Shown: positions 1 through 9,477 of the stretch, one piece after another
Position numbering within the stretch: the stretch's first letter is position 1
How the letters are laid out: each line of letters starts with the position of its first letter
DNA from: an uncultured Saprospiraceae bacterium
GTDB taxonomy: Bacteria > Bacteroidota > Bacteroidia > Chitinophagales > Saprospiraceae
Assembly: GCA_937927575.1 (NCBI GenBank)
Contig: CALBEE010000008.1
Span: 1 to 45,753 of the forward strand
DNA length: 45,753 nt
Direction: 5' to 3'
Made by a program: the position numbers and the translations under genes
Notes under the pieces: generated by a model
Told to the model about the DNA's origin: nothing
The model's database searches: none
What the model saw: the letters and a program-made list of their open reading frames with translations, nothing else

Positions 1-843
1 TTGATCTACATATTGAACCAGTGGCATTTCAAGAATAAATACTATAGCTCCATTGATTCCAAAAAAATAGCCAATAGCATCTGTGTTAAACTTGGCAATC
101 TCTTCTAGATATAATGGAACAGTAAATAAGATTTGGAAAAACCCAATTAACATCAAAAGACTAAAGAAGAGAAAAAGCATATAAGGTTTGTCCCTATATG
201 GACTAATTATTATTTCCTCTTTCTTAGTATCGTTTTTGACATTTTCAAATTGTTTATGACTATAATCTTTAATAACGAAAACAGTCATTATAGCTGCACC
301 CCAACAAGTAAAGGCATCCAATATAAACATCCATTTGTAAGAGGTCATAGCGATGACCACACCACCAATCGCAGGCCCAATTATAAAACCAAGATTGAAC
401 GCCATTCTTAATAATGACACCGCTCTCGTTTGTGTATTTTCGTCTGTGAAAAATCTTATGCCAGTATATAGTGCAGGTCTCAATAAATCAGCAATAGTAG
501 AAGCAATAAATAGGCCTATAGAAAGCGTAAGATAGTTGGTAAGGAATTGTAAACTGTAATACGCTAAACCACCTCCAATCAAAGAAAATAGAAAAACTTT
601 ATAATAACCAATTCTGTCAGTTAACCATCCTCCCAAGTAAGAGCCAGCTAAAGAGCCGGCACCAAAGCAAGCCACTGCTACACCAGCTTGAGGCTTAGTC
701 CATCCTATTTCCTGAGTGGTATAAATTGTTATGAAAGGTAAGATCAAAGTGCCCAATCTATTGACAAACATTACAACTGTAATGAGCCAGATATCTCTAT
801 TAAGTCCAGAGAAAGCATCGCGATATATTTTTATTATATCCAA
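1..843 (-). CDS. MFS transporter, N-terminal part (runs off the left edge)
   Basis: The minus strand is open from the left edge to a TTG codon at 841-843. An in-frame TAG lies directly upstream (844-846), so TTG is the only start that keeps the full N-terminus; the next ATG falls inside the first membrane helix. The 281 visible residues hold several hydrophobic helices. The MFS loop 2-3 signature GGWLTDRIGYYKV follows helix 2, and a charged cytoplasmic loop (KNDTKKEEI) sits where the centre of a 12-helix MFS protein is expected. This is known architecture for the major facilitator superfamily (drug/proton antiporter-like); the substrate cannot be read. The C-terminal half lies outside the window. 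It is transcribed in the same direction as the metF-deaminase operon, about 190 bp downstream of it, and could be co-transcribed or independent. Confidence 0.85.
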   Translation of the reverse strand, partial: MDIIKIYRDAFSGLNRDIWLITVVMFVNRLGTLILPFITIYTTQEIGWTKPQAGVAVACFGAGSLAGSYLGGWLTDRIGYYKVFLFSLIGGGLAYYSLQFLTNYLTLSIGLFIASTIADLLRPALYTGIRFFTDENTQTRAVSLLRMAFNLGFIIGPAIGGVVIAMTSYKWMFILDAFTCWGAAIMTVFVIKDYSHKQFENVKNDTKKEEIIISPYRDKPYMLFLFFSLLMLIGFFQILFTVPLYLEEIAKFNTDAIGYFFGINGAIVFILEMPLVQYVDQ

Positions 844-1029
844 CTAATTAACTTTTGATCAGAATTAAAGCTGACAAAGATATATCAACTAATATTAGGA
901 TGCTTGAAAATATTACTTCCTGATCAGTTGAAGTATGTGAGTGGTATAATCATTCAGTCTTCGATCGCTAAACTCGAAGAGATCGCTGTCAATTCTATTT
1001 TATGACTTTGGTTGAAATAAGAGAAAGGT

Positions 1030-1917
1030 TTACTCTTCCACTAGTCCTCCGCCATTCATGTAGTTCCAAGCAATATTACCTTGTTGTCCACCAGTAAGGA
1101 CCCATACGATTTTCGATCCTTTAGCGAAATAATTTTTCTTGATTAAGTCAATTAAGCCAAACAATCCCTTTCCATTATAAATGGGATCCAATACAATTTT
1201 GTGATTGGTATAAAAGGTATTGATAAATGAAATTAGCTCAGGTTGAGTTCGAGCATAACCTCCAAAGTGATAATCAGTTTGTAATTCAAAATCCGTGATA
1301 TCAGTCATGGATACGATTTCATCTTTTAAAAAGTTACCTTTTAAAGCGCTGAAGACTATTAGTCGTTGTTCTTTTTCCTTTTTGGATAAGATGCCACTAG
1401 CAGTTCCCCCTGTTCCAGCGGATAGCGCAATGATGTCAATATTGGGAAGTTGATCTTTTATCTCTTTAGCTACTTCGGCAGTCCCTTTTCTAGCTAGAGC
1501 ATTATTGCCACCTTCTGGAAGAATCAGAGGATTTAAATATTGAGAGATAATCAATTTTGCGGATTCCGAATGTTCTTTGAGTTTATAAGAGGCCCTATCC
1601 ACAAAATATAATTTCATTCCACAAGACTTAGCATATTGAAGGGTAGGGTTGTGTACATCTTCTTCTCCTCGGATAATACCGATTGTAGGAATTTTATAAA
1701 GTTTTCCTGCTGAAGCGGTGGCATGAATATGATTTGAAAATGCGCCACCAAAAGTAATAATGCAATTCGGTTTGAGATCCAAATTGTATTTTAGTTTGCG
1801 ATACTTATTACCATTAACGAGTGGATGAATTAAGTCTTCTCTTTTGATATAGAGTTCAATGTTTTGATCATCCCATATTGGACTATATACTTTTTGAATT
1901 GGGCTGGGTAGAGTCAT
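1030..1917 (-). CDS. PLP-dependent 1-aminocyclopropane-1-carboxylate deaminase / D-cysteine desulfhydrase family protein
   Basis: The sequence shows a fold type II PLP enzyme. The KREDLIHP stretch is followed by NGNKYRKLKY, whose first Lys aligns with the Schiff-base lysine of ACC deaminase. The phosphate-cradle loop SAGTGGTASG follows, and GGQQGN lies near the C-terminus. The family breaks down ACC to 2-oxobutyrate and ammonia, or D-cysteine to pyruvate, H2S and ammonia; the sequence alone does not tell which, and Bacteroidota members are usually annotated generically. I chose the ATG at 1915-1917 (MTLPSPIQ...) because family members start about here and it leaves a short gap after the polyprenyl synthase gene. 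An in-frame ATG at 1965 would add 16 residues and overlap that gene by 32 bp. It is the last gene of the metF-prenyl synthase-deaminase run. Confidence 0.88.
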   Translation of the reverse strand: MTLPSPIQKVYSPIWDDQNIELYIKREDLIHPLVNGNKYRKLKYNLDLKPNCIITFGGAFSNHIHATASAGKLYKIPTIGIIRGEEDVHNPTLQYAKSCGMKLYFVDRASYKLKEHSESAKLIISQYLNPLILPEGGNNALARKGTAEVAKEIKDQLPNIDIIALSAGTGGTASGILSKKEKEQRLIVFSALKGNFLKDEIVSMTDITDFELQTDYHFGGYARTQPELISFINTFYTNHKIVLDPIYNGKGLFGLIDLIKKNYFAKGSKIVWVLTGGQQGNIAWNYMNGGGLVEE

Positions 1918-1933
1918 GATTTGCGCCAAAGAC

Positions 1934-2911
1934 TTAGACCTTTCTATCCAATAGGTACTGTCCAAATTCCTTTAACCCTATTCTATCTTGCTCATCTATA
2001 CTAATGGCAGCGAGATGGGAAAATGCTAAGTCTCTATATGCTTCTTTGAGCTGATCTGCATATACTCTTACATGAGTATCATTGAATATATTTAAGACTG
2101 CATCTATTTTTTTCTGATCCTCCATTTGAGAATCATTCATCAGTGCTACTAGTTTTTCTTTTTGCTTATCGCTGGATAATTCTAGTGCTTTGATATAGAG
2201 ATATGTTTTTTTGCCTTCTAATATATCTCCTCCGATTCGTTTACCTACTGCCGCTTTTTCGCCAAAACTATCTAGTATATCATCCTGCATTTGGAATGCT
2301 ATTCCGATATTCTTTCCAAATTGATAAATATGTTCTTGGTCTTCTGTACTGGCTCCAGCATGTTGAGCAGCCATCTTCATAGCGGCAGCGATTAATACAG
2401 AAGTCTTATAAGTAATCATATGGATATACTCGTCAATTTCCACATCATTTCTAGATTCAAAATCTACATCTAATTGTTGCCCTTCACAAAGTTGTACAGA
2501 CATTTCATTAAAAGTGGACATGATATCTGCATAAGCAGAATTGTCGCTGCATTTTCCTATCAGACCATACGCTTGAATAAGCATTAAATCTCCAGAAAGA
2601 ATAGCCGTATTAGTATCGTATTTTTCGTGCACAGTAGCTTGGCCTCTTCGCATGCTGGCATTATCCATGATGTCATCATGCATCAAAGTAAAGTTGTGAA
2701 AAATTTCTACTGCTCCTGCTAGAGGTAATGCGGAATGTATATCTCCACCAAATATTTTGTGCGTATGCAATAGCATCAAGGGTCTAATTCTTTTTCCTCC
2801 CAAAGACAAAATATACTCAATGGGCTCGTAAAGAGAAACAGGATCTTTGGTTACTATAATCTTTTCGAAATAGCTATGTAAAGTTTCAGAATAGGCCTTT
2901 AATATTTGCAT
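1934..2911 (-). CDS. Polyprenyl (geranylgeranyl/farnesyl-type) diphosphate synthase
   Basis: This 325-aa trans-isoprenyl diphosphate synthase has all family hallmarks. GGKRIRP (39-44) binds isopentenyl diphosphate. The first Asp-rich motif is D79-D80-I-M-D83, followed by the MRRG arginines. The second Asp-rich motif is D210-D211-I-L-D214. It condenses IPP with an allylic diphosphate for quinone, carotenoid or cell-wall lipid carriers. The first Asp-rich motif lacks the two-residue insertion typical of bacterial farnesyl diphosphate synthases, and a Phe sits five residues before it. That pattern suggests a C15-C20 product, but chain length cannot be decided from sequence. Its ATG directly abuts the metF stop codon (no gap), so the two genes are almost certainly co-translated. 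Confidence 0.92.
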   Translation of the reverse strand: MQILKAYSETLHSYFEKIIVTKDPVSLYEPIEYILSLGGKRIRPLMLLHTHKIFGGDIHSALPLAGAVEIFHNFTLMHDDIMDNASMRRGQATVHEKYDTNTAILSGDLMLIQAYGLIGKCSDNSAYADIMSTFNEMSVQLCEGQQLDVDFESRNDVEIDEYIHMITYKTSVLIAAAMKMAAQHAGASTEDQEHIYQFGKNIGIAFQMQDDILDSFGEKAAVGKRIGGDILEGKKTYLYIKALELSSDKQKEKLVALMNDSQMEDQKKIDAVLNIFNDTHVRVYADQLKEAYRDLAFSHLAAISIDEQDRIGLKEFGQYLLDRKV

Positions 2912-3865
2912 CTATACTTTTTGAATTATTCTTTTTATAATATCCGTGTCTCCCATTGTGTAATAGTGAAGGCATGGTACTCCCGCAGCTTTTAGTTCTT
3001 TTGATTGGTGTATACACCATTCAATGCCTGCTTGTTGAATTTTTTCGGCAGTATCCGCCTGACTCACTGAAGCCACTAAGTCATCAGGCATATTGATGAA
3101 AAAGTTTCTTGGAATAGAATTGAGTTGGTACTTTTTTGTAACTGGTTTTATTCCGGGTACTATTGGAATGTTAATACCCGCCGCTCTACAAGTATCGACA
3201 AAATCAAAATATTTTTGATTATCGAAAAACATTTGCGTGACGATATAAGAAGCACCAGCATCTACTTTTGCCTTTAGGTACTTCATGTCAAGATTTAAGT
3301 TGGGAGACTCAAAATGCTTTTCTGGATATCCAGCGACCCCAATGCAGAAATTGGTTTTAGCACCATTCTCTATATTGCAATCTAGGTAGATTCCATCGTT
3401 CATATCCTTGGTCTGGTTGACGAGATCTACGGCGTATTTATTACCCTCAGGGTGAGGAACAAACTTGTTTTCAAATTTTCTCGCATCACCTCTCAACGCT
3501 AGCACATTGTCAATCCCTAAAAATGCCAAATCAATTAATGCATTTTCAGTTTCTTCCTTTGAGAATCCACCACATATCAGATGAGGTATCGCATCTACTC
3601 CATACCTATGCATAATACTTGCACAAATTCCTACCGTACCTGGGCGTTTGCGTATGGCTACTTTTTCATAGTAACCACTTTCTCGTTTATTATAAAGAAA
3701 TTCTTCTCTATGATAAGTGACATCTATAAAAGGAGGCTTAAACTCCATCAACGGATCTAGGGTGTCAAAAATAGCTTGCATACTTCCACCTTTAAGTGGA
3801 GGCAAAACCTCGAATGAAACTAATGTTTCGCCCTTGTGTTTTTCGAAATGCTCGGTTACTTTCAT
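2912..3865 (-). CDS. metF: Methylenetetrahydrofolate reductase [NAD(P)H]
   Basis: The 317-aa protein has the length and landmarks of bacterial MetF, a FAD-dependent TIM barrel that reduces 5,10-methylene-THF to 5-methyl-THF for methionine synthesis. VSFEVLPPLKGG near the N-terminus carries the catalytic Glu region. ALRGDARK and the following HPEGN stretch match the RGD/HPE region that contacts FAD and folate, and VTQMFFDN is a strong family signature. It is the first gene of a minus-strand operon with the polyprenyl synthase (zero gap) and the PLP enzyme. A TAGATTTG string at 3937-3944 (minus strand) resembles a Bacteroidota -7 element, but no -33 partner is evident. No SAM riboswitch fold was recognised in the 5' region. 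Confidence 0.96.
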   Translation of the reverse strand: MKVTEHFEKHKGETLVSFEVLPPLKGGSMQAIFDTLDPLMEFKPPFIDVTYHREEFLYNKRESGYYEKVAIRKRPGTVGICASIMHRYGVDAIPHLICGGFSKEETENALIDLAFLGIDNVLALRGDARKFENKFVPHPEGNKYAVDLVNQTKDMNDGIYLDCNIENGAKTNFCIGVAGYPEKHFESPNLNLDMKYLKAKVDAGASYIVTQMFFDNQKYFDFVDTCRAAGINIPIVPGIKPVTKKYQLNSIPRNFFINMPDDLVASVSQADTAEKIQQAGIEWCIHQSKELKAAGVPCLHYYTMGDTDIIKRIIQKV

Positions 3866-4065
3866 ATCTCTGGCTTCTTTACCTTATAGATTAGGTATAT
3901 CCTACGCAAATAATATTCCTATTTGGCTTGCTAGGGCAAATCTATCAGATAAGCATGTGAAAGTGTAGCTTTTATTAGCTTTTATAGCCTAGAATGACCT
4001 TTATTAGATAAGTATCAATATGATTTATAACGACTTATCGAACGTGGTAGGATTATATTTTAATT

Positions 4066-4746
4066 CTACTTATTCTTTTTTTCACGTTCTTTCTTCTCTT
4101 TACTCTTGAAGTCTCCGTTACGCCAAGCATCTATGAATTTCTTCCAAGCCAATGGATTGAAGATATTCTGGGGTTTGTATTGACCGGAATACTGAAATTC
4201 CTTAGCGTAGTTTCGCAATTCTAGATTAGAGGTTTCAAAACCATCAGCAGGTACAGTATGTCTCATATCTGATAAGACGTCGTTAGCTAGATTGCGTTCT
4301 GCTTGGCTGCGTAACTCGTCTGTGATATCAATGGCCAAAAACTCATGTACAAAATGCTCTCTACTGGGCCAAGGGAAAATGACTGCTTCTGGGAGCAGAT
4401 AATCATCTTCAGCCATGATCTGCACGTAGAAGTAAAAATCCGTAGATAATGTATCAGGAACCACATAATCCACATTATTAAACCCTATTCTAGAGAATGC
4501 TATAGTATCGCCCTCCAAAGCTACTAATGAAAAATAGCCGTCATCAATGGAGCTAGTACCACGACTTGTGCCTCTTATACCAATATTTACATAAGGTAAT
4601 GGCACTACATTGCCGTCGTTGTCTGCCGTAACCACTTTACCCGAAAATTGAATAGCCCTACGAGTATCATTCTGAGCATACATAGCTATTGACGAAATAA
4701 ACACCATTACTAGTATTAAAAAGATTTTGTTGATCAAGCTATTCAT
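4066..4746 (-). CDS. Exported carboxypeptidase-like regulatory domain protein
   Basis: A 226-aa protein with an N-terminal signal peptide (hydrophobic FLILVMVFISSIAM ending in YAQ). After it, about residues 33-110 read as a transthyretin-like carboxypeptidase regulatory domain: FSGKVV, PLPYVNIGIRGT, GTSSIDDGYFSL and DTIAFSRIGF are the usual beta-strand landmarks. Such domains are common in Bacteroidota envelope proteins, including the N-termini of TonB-dependent receptors, but no receptor barrel follows. The remaining half is not recognised and ends in a very Lys/Glu-rich tail (KSKEKKEREKKNK). There is no lipobox Cys and no T9SS sorting domain, so a periplasmic location is inferred. It stands alone, about 180 bp downstream of lon and on the same strand. 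No specific function can be assigned. Confidence 0.8.
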   Translation of the reverse strand: MNSLINKIFLILVMVFISSIAMYAQNDTRRAIQFSGKVVTADNDGNVVPLPYVNIGIRGTSRGTSSIDDGYFSLVALEGDTIAFSRIGFNNVDYVVPDTLSTDFYFYVQIMAEDDYLLPEAVIFPWPSREHFVHEFLAIDITDELRSQAERNLANDVLSDMRHTVPADGFETSNLELRNYAKEFQYSGQYKPQNIFNPLAWKKFIDAWRNGDFKSKEKKEREKKNK

Positions 4747-4929
4747 AACAAGTGGTTATAGTTAGTTTTTCGAATGATTCCTCTAATTAACTAATAAGTC
4801 GACAAAAACATAGAAATCACTTCATGACGAATATAAACAGTATTTCTATTTATGTCAATATACATATTACCTAACGCAAGATAGTCTCAGTAGCCGACAC
4901 CAATCTATTCTTTAACAAAGATTTAAAAG

Positions 4930-7332
4930 CTAAACGTCCAAAGCTTCCTTTAATACCTCGCTCATATGCTTCACATAAGTAAAACTAAGTCCTTTTAAAT
5001 ATTCTTGAGGTATGTCTTCCACATGCTTGCGATTCACTTCAGACATCATGATTTGCTTGATTCCTGCACGTTTAGCAGCTAATATCTTTTCCTTGATACC
5101 GCCGACAGGTAATACTTTACCTCTAAGGGTAATCTCACCAGTCATAGCCAGATGTGATTTCACTGGCTTATCCAATAATATAGATGTCAATGCGGTTAAC
5201 ATGGTAATTCCCGCACTAGGTCCATCTTTTGGGGTAGCACCTTCAGGCACGTGTACATGGATATCTGAATTTTCTAATAATTCTCTATCTACACCCAATT
5301 CTTCCGCATGTGCTTTGATATAACTTAAAGCTGTAGTGGCAGATTCTTTCATGACGTCACCTAAACTTCCTGTGAGTGTCAACTTCCCTTTACCTGGACT
5401 TTTGCTCGCTTCTATAAATAATATTTCACCCCCTACTTGCGTCCAAGCTAAACCCACCACAACACCAGGAATGGAGTCGGCTACATACATATCTTTGTGG
5501 AAAGGTGAATGTCCAAGGATATCTACTAAGTCTTCTACCTTGACACTCACCTCATAATCTTCCTCCATGCTCTTATATTTAGCATAGCGACGCATCACTT
5601 TAGCGATTTGTCTTTCTAATGCTCTCACACCAGATTCACGGCTGTACTTCAAGACGATTTGTTCCAATACTTTTTCAGAAAGCTTGATGTCTTTAGCTAA
5701 TAATCCGTTCTCTTTTCGCTGTCTGGGTACTAAGTGTTTTTTAGCAATTTGGACTTTTTCCTCTGTTGAATATCCACTCAATTGAATGATTTCCATACGA
5801 TCTCGTAAAGGAGCTTGGATGGTACTCAAGCTATTAGCTGTGGCAATAAATAAAACCTTAGAAAGGTCATATTCCAATTCTAGATAGTTATCGTAGAAAT
5901 TCGTGTTCTGCTCTGGATCTAGTACTTCTAATAATGCTGATGATGGGTCTCCTCTTTGGCTTCTACCTAGCTTATCGATTTCATCTAAAATGAATACAGG
6001 ATTAGAGGTTTCGGCCTTTTTCAATGATTTGATCAGCCGTCCAGGCATCGCTCCAATATATGTACGTCTGTGTCCACGGATTTCACTTTCATCGTGTAAT
6101 CCACCTAATGACATTCTCACAAATTTTCTATTTAATGCACTAGCAATAGACTTTCCAAGACTTGTCTTACCAACACCTGGAGGGCCTACCAGACATATGA
6201 TTGGAGACTTCATATCACCTTTAAGTTTTAAAACTGCAAGGTGCTCGATGATTCTATCCTTTATTTTTTCCATTCCGAAATGATCATCATCTAAAGTTTT
6301 TTTCACCTTGTCAAGATCATAATTGTCTTCAGAATATGTGTCCCAAGGAAGATCTAATAACATCTCAAGATAATTGAGCGTCACCGAAAACTCTGCAACT
6401 TGTGGATTCATCCTTTTGGCTTTCGCTAATTCCTTATTGAAGGTTTTTGCAGTCTCGGCAGGCCAATTCATTTTTTCAGCCCTAAGTGTAAGTTCTTTTA
6501 AGGCTTCGGATTGTGGATTGTCTCCTAATTCTTCTTGGATGGTTTTGAGTTGCTGATTGAGTATATAATCTCTTTGTTGCTTCTCTAGATCTCCTCTAAC
6601 CTTAGACTCTATTTTGTGTTTTAGCTTAAGTTTTTTGCGCTCGGTCTCCATCAATCCAAGGATCGATTTTGCTTTTTCTGGAGCATCATTAATTTCTAGT
6701 ATTTCTTGCTTCTTTGCTACATCCATATTTAGATTAGAAGCGATAAAATTGAGTAAGAAACCATTACTTCTGATGTTATCTAACATCAATTCAGCCTCAT
6801 TAGGTAGATTTGGAGAAAGCTTTATAATTTCTTTCGCTGTATCTTTTACACTTGCCATAAGTGCATCAAAATGCATGTCATCCGTAGGCTTAGTATCTGT
6901 GATGGCCGTTATTTCTGCTAATAAGTATGGCTCGTCTTGTACCATATTGTCTAGCGTGAATCTCTTGCGACCTTGTAAGACAGCTGTGATACTACCATCT
7001 GGCATATTGATAGTCTTTACTACTTTAGCTACGGTACCCATATGATAAAGATCATTTTGTGCTGGATCAGCTACTTCTGGATCTTTTTGCGACACCACTG
7101 CTACTACTTTAGTTGTCTCCTTTATGGCTTTTATGGCTTCTGTACTTTTATCTCTACCAATGGAGATAGGAATAATTACTCCGGGAAATAAGACCGTATT
7201 CTTAAGCGCAACCACAGGTAATTGCTTACCATATTCTTCGCTTTCCATATTTCCTTCATCATCAGATATCGAAAACATCGGTACGATTTCAGATGAATTT
7301 CCAGGCCCTGCTACTTTCTTTATGTTAAACAT
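4930..7332 (-). CDS. lon: ATP-dependent Lon protease (endopeptidase La)
   Basis: An 800-aa LonA-type protease with the complete layout. The N-terminal substrate-recognition (LAN) domain begins with LPVVALKNTVLFPGVIIPI, followed by a coiled-coil middle. The AAA+ module has Walker A GPPGVGKT at 383-390 and Walker B VFILDEIDK. The C-terminal Ser-Lys protease domain has PKDGPSAGIT (Ser706) and GGIKEK (Lys749); their 43-residue spacing equals that of S679/K722 in E. coli Lon. It degrades damaged and regulatory proteins in the cytoplasm. The first about 35 residues are acidic and extend beyond the E. coli N-terminus. It is divergent from guaB. No heat-shock operator (for example a CIRCE inverted repeat) is visible upstream. 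Confidence 0.98.
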   Translation of the reverse strand: MFNIKKVAGPGNSSEIVPMFSISDDEGNMESEEYGKQLPVVALKNTVLFPGVIIPISIGRDKSTEAIKAIKETTKVVAVVSQKDPEVADPAQNDLYHMGTVAKVVKTINMPDGSITAVLQGRKRFTLDNMVQDEPYLLAEITAITDTKPTDDMHFDALMASVKDTAKEIIKLSPNLPNEAELMLDNIRSNGFLLNFIASNLNMDVAKKQEILEINDAPEKAKSILGLMETERKKLKLKHKIESKVRGDLEKQQRDYILNQQLKTIQEELGDNPQSEALKELTLRAEKMNWPAETAKTFNKELAKAKRMNPQVAEFSVTLNYLEMLLDLPWDTYSEDNYDLDKVKKTLDDDHFGMEKIKDRIIEHLAVLKLKGDMKSPIICLVGPPGVGKTSLGKSIASALNRKFVRMSLGGLHDESEIRGHRRTYIGAMPGRLIKSLKKAETSNPVFILDEIDKLGRSQRGDPSSALLEVLDPEQNTNFYDNYLELEYDLSKVLFIATANSLSTIQAPLRDRMEIIQLSGYSTEEKVQIAKKHLVPRQRKENGLLAKDIKLSEKVLEQIVLKYSRESGVRALERQIAKVMRRYAKYKSMEEDYEVSVKVEDLVDILGHSPFHKDMYVADSIPGVVVGLAWTQVGGEILFIEASKSPGKGKLTLTGSLGDVMKESATTALSYIKAHAEELGVDRELLENSDIHVHVPEGATPKDGPSAGITMLTALTSILLDKPVKSHLAMTGEITLRGKVLPVGGIKEKILAAKRAGIKQIMMSEVNRKHVEDIPQEYLKGLSFTYVKHMSEVLKEALDV

Positions 7333-7498
7333 CTATTTATTTTATTATCACTATTATTCTGTAAAGTGATGGTTTGTCTAATTTTTACTCAAATGCTACT
7401 GATGCCTTCTAGCTCATATATTATACCATCTGTGGTATTGTATCATTAATATAGCATAATGTCATAAATGCCTCATAATTGACCGTCATTATGTCAAA

Positions 7499-7671
7499 GC
7501 GCTTTACGCAGTAAAGCGCGAATTACGGATTCAGGCAGCGCTTAAGAATTAAGGGCGTTGAATCCGTCACATAGAAGCAGTAAAGCGCGAATTACGGATT
7601 CAGGCAGCGCTTAACAATTAAGGGCGTTGCATCCGTCACATGGAAGCAGTAAAGCAAATTAGGGATTCAGT
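7499..7671. repeat. 69-bp tandem direct repeat with internal inverted repeats in the lon-guaB spacer
   Basis: Two nearly identical 69-bp units lie at 7508-7576 and 7577-7645, followed by a truncated and diverged third copy from 7646 to about 7671. Each unit holds acggattca (7525-7533, 7594-7602) and a facing arm: tgaatccgt at 7559-7567 in unit 1, tgcatccgt with one mismatch in unit 2. An inner ttaa/ttaa pair also lies between the arms, so each unit can fold as an imperfect hairpin. The first unit is entered through a perfect 9-bp palindrome, gcgctttac-gca-gtaaagcgc (7499-7519). Units 1 and 2 differ at only a few positions. The rest of the 7333-7822 spacer (to the guaB ATG) is AT-rich with no supportable gene. 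The element differs in sequence from the RAYT-linked repeats at 30.5-32 kb. Confidence 0.85.
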
Positions 7672-7817
7672 ACGATGGATCTGCTCTATTTAGAATAAGA
7701 AGACAAGAATTATATATTGAGAAATGTATGTTGCTGAGAGTGAAAAGAATTATCCAGTATTTATGCACAAATTTCAAATTCAGTTTTCTTTTTTTTCTTT
7801 TTAGAATAATTATAAGA

Positions 7818-7825
7818 TACCTTTG
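7818..7825 (+). promoter_or_regulatory. Bacteroidota -7 element (TACCTTTG) candidate for guaB
   Basis: TACCTTTG fits the TAnnTTTG consensus exactly and ends three bases before the preferred guaB ATG. No clear TTTG -33 partner is present; the expected position is T-rich. If used, transcription would begin at or within a few bases of the start codon. Confidence 0.35.
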
Positions 7826-7828
7826 TTC

Positions 7829-9310
7829 ATGGAAAGAAACTTAACATCTCAAGGACTATTTGAAGAAGCCTTAACCTTTGACGACGTCCTACTTATTCCC
7901 TCTTATTCTGAAGTATTGCCACGTGATGTAGATATCAGTACACAACTAACTACTGATTTACGTCTCAACGCACCGATCGTATCTGCCGCTATGGATACGG
8001 TGACGGAGCACAGACTTGCTATTGCAATTGCCAAAGAAGGTGGATTGGGAATCATTCATAAAAATATGTCCATAGAAGCACAGGCTGGACAGGTACGTAA
8101 TGTAAAAAGATCTGAAAGTGGGATGATAATCGATCCTGTGACGCTTTCCCAAGATGCATTGATAAGAGACGCTTTACAGCTTATGCGTACGCACAAAATA
8201 GGTGGTATACCTATAGTGGATGAGCATGACAAATTAATAGGGATCTTAACTAATAGAGATTTAAGATTCGAGACGAACTATGGAGCTTCTGTTAAATCAC
8301 TTATGACTTCCGAAAATTTAGTGACTGCTCCAGTTGGAACTACATTAGAGCAAGCACGTGAAATACTCCAAAAGCATAAAATTGAAAAATTGCCAGTAGT
8401 CGACAATGACAATACTTTGGCGGGTTTGATTACTTATAAAGATATTCTCAAAGTAGAAAATTACCCCAGCTCAGCTAAAGATAATCATGGTAGACTACTC
8501 GTAGGTGCGGCGGTTGGGGTTACGGCCGATACATTCGAAAGGATAAGCGCCTTGGTAGAAGTAGGAGTTGATGTCATATGTGTGGATACAGCTCATGGTC
8601 ATAGTGCTGGTGTGCTAGAACAAATAAAACGCATCAGAACAGAGTTTAAAGATTTACAGATCATAGGTGGAAATGTGGCTACCGCAGAAGGAGCAAGAGC
8701 ATTAGCTGAGGCTGGTGTAAATGGCGTAAAAGTCGGAGTGGGCCCTGGAAGTATCTGTACTACACGTATTGTAGCTGGGGTAGGAGTACCTCAATTATAC
8801 GCTATTATGAGTGCTGCTCAAGGTCTTAAAGGGACAGGTATTCCTATCATTGGTGATGGAGGTATAAGATATACAGGAGATATTGCCAAAGCATTGGCTG
8901 GAGGAGCAAGTACGATCATGGCAGGATCTTTATTTGCCGGTACCGAAGAGGCTCCTGGAGAAACCATCATTTACCAAGGAAGAAAGTTTAAGGTCTATAG
9001 AGGTATGGGATCTCTTGGAGCTATGGAGTTGGGTTCTAAAGATAGATACTTTCAAGATGTCGAAGACGATGTAAAGAAGCTTGTGCCAGAAGGTATCGAA
9101 GGAAGAGTACCTTATAAAGGGACCGTCTCAGAGGTAATGGTCCAATACATCGGTGGATTAAGAGCTAGTATGGGCTATTGTGGAGCAGGAAGTGTGTCCA
9201 AAATGCTAGGTGCCAAAATGGTGAAAATGAGTGGAGCGGGTATGCTTGAGAGCCATCCGCATAATATTACCATTACGAAAGAGTCGCCTAACTATAGTAG
9301 ACGCAACTAA
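7829..9310 (+). CDS. guaB: Inosine-5'-monophosphate dehydrogenase
   Basis: IMPDH oxidises IMP to XMP with NAD+, the first committed step of GMP synthesis. From the ATG at 7829 the protein is 493 aa, the usual size. [10 protein letters not shown] opens the TIM barrel. A CBS-domain pair (Bateman module) occupies roughly residues 95-205. The active-site loop [13 protein letters not shown] carries the catalytic Cys310. The substrate-binding [10 protein letters not shown] and the flap region [10 protein letters not shown] follow, and the C-terminus has [16 protein letters not shown] two codons earlier (7823) is also in frame, but it lies inside the TACCTTTG promoter-like string, so I prefer the ATG. 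The gene is divergent from lon and appears monocistronic: the next gene starts 167 bp downstream, after its own promoter-like sequence. Confidence 0.97.
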   Translation: MERNLTSQGLFEEALTFDDVLLIPSYSEVLPRDVDISTQLTTDLRLNAPIVSAAMDTVTEHRLAIAIAKEGGLGIIHKNMSIEAQAGQVRNVKRSESGMIIDPVTLSQDALIRDALQLMRTHKIGGIPIVDEHDKLIGILTNRDLRFETNYGASVKSLMTSENLVTAPVGTTLEQAREILQKHKIEKLPVVDNDNTLAGLITYKDILKVENYPSSAKDNHGRLLVGAAVGVTADTFERISALVEVGVDVICVDTAHGHSAGVLEQIKRIRTEFKDLQIIGGNVATAEGARALAEAGVNGVKVGVGPGSICTTRIVAGVGVPQLYAIMSAAQGLKGTGIPIIGDGGIRYTGDIAKALAGGASTIMAGSLFAGTEEAPGETIIYQGRKFKVYRGMGSLGAMELGSKDRYFQDVEDDVKKLVPEGIEGRVPYKGTVSEVMVQYIGGLRASMGYCGAGSVSKMLGAKMVKMSGAGMLESHPHNITITKESPNYSRRN

Positions 9311-9347
9311 TCAGGGTATTCTACCATTATTACATTTAGATAATGTA

Positions 9348-9355
9348 TAACTTTG
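9348..9355 (+). promoter_or_regulatory. Possible -7 element (TAACTTTG) for the choice-of-anchor B gene
   Basis: TAACTTTG matches TAnnTTTG and lies 122 bases before the ATG at 9478, between guaB and that gene. A clear TTTG -33 box is not seen, so this is only a consensus match. Confidence 0.2.
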
Positions 9356-9477
9356 GGTAATCGCTCATTTTATATTGTAAACTCTTGGCATTACAGGAGT
9401 ATTACTACTTCTTATTACTGAGTTCTGATGTATATTGCATTGCAGTAACTAATTGAAAACGTACATATTATACTTAT

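Noticed and set aside
958..1000. Terminator after the PLP-enzyme gene (cttcga/tcgaag arms)
   Set aside because: The stem is only 6 bp with no T-run on the relevant strand; too weak to call.
3866..4065. SAM riboswitch upstream of metF
   Set aside because: No conserved SAM-I-type core or matching stem pattern could be seen; the leader is short and AT-rich.
5903..7045. Plus-strand ORFs antisense to lon
   Set aside because: They are shadow frames of a clearly intact Lon protease gene.
7499..7671. Integron attC sites
   Set aside because: A GTTGAAT string resembles an R box, but the partner arm reads ATTCAGG and the second unit has GTTGCAT. There is no integrase or gene-cassette structure nearby.
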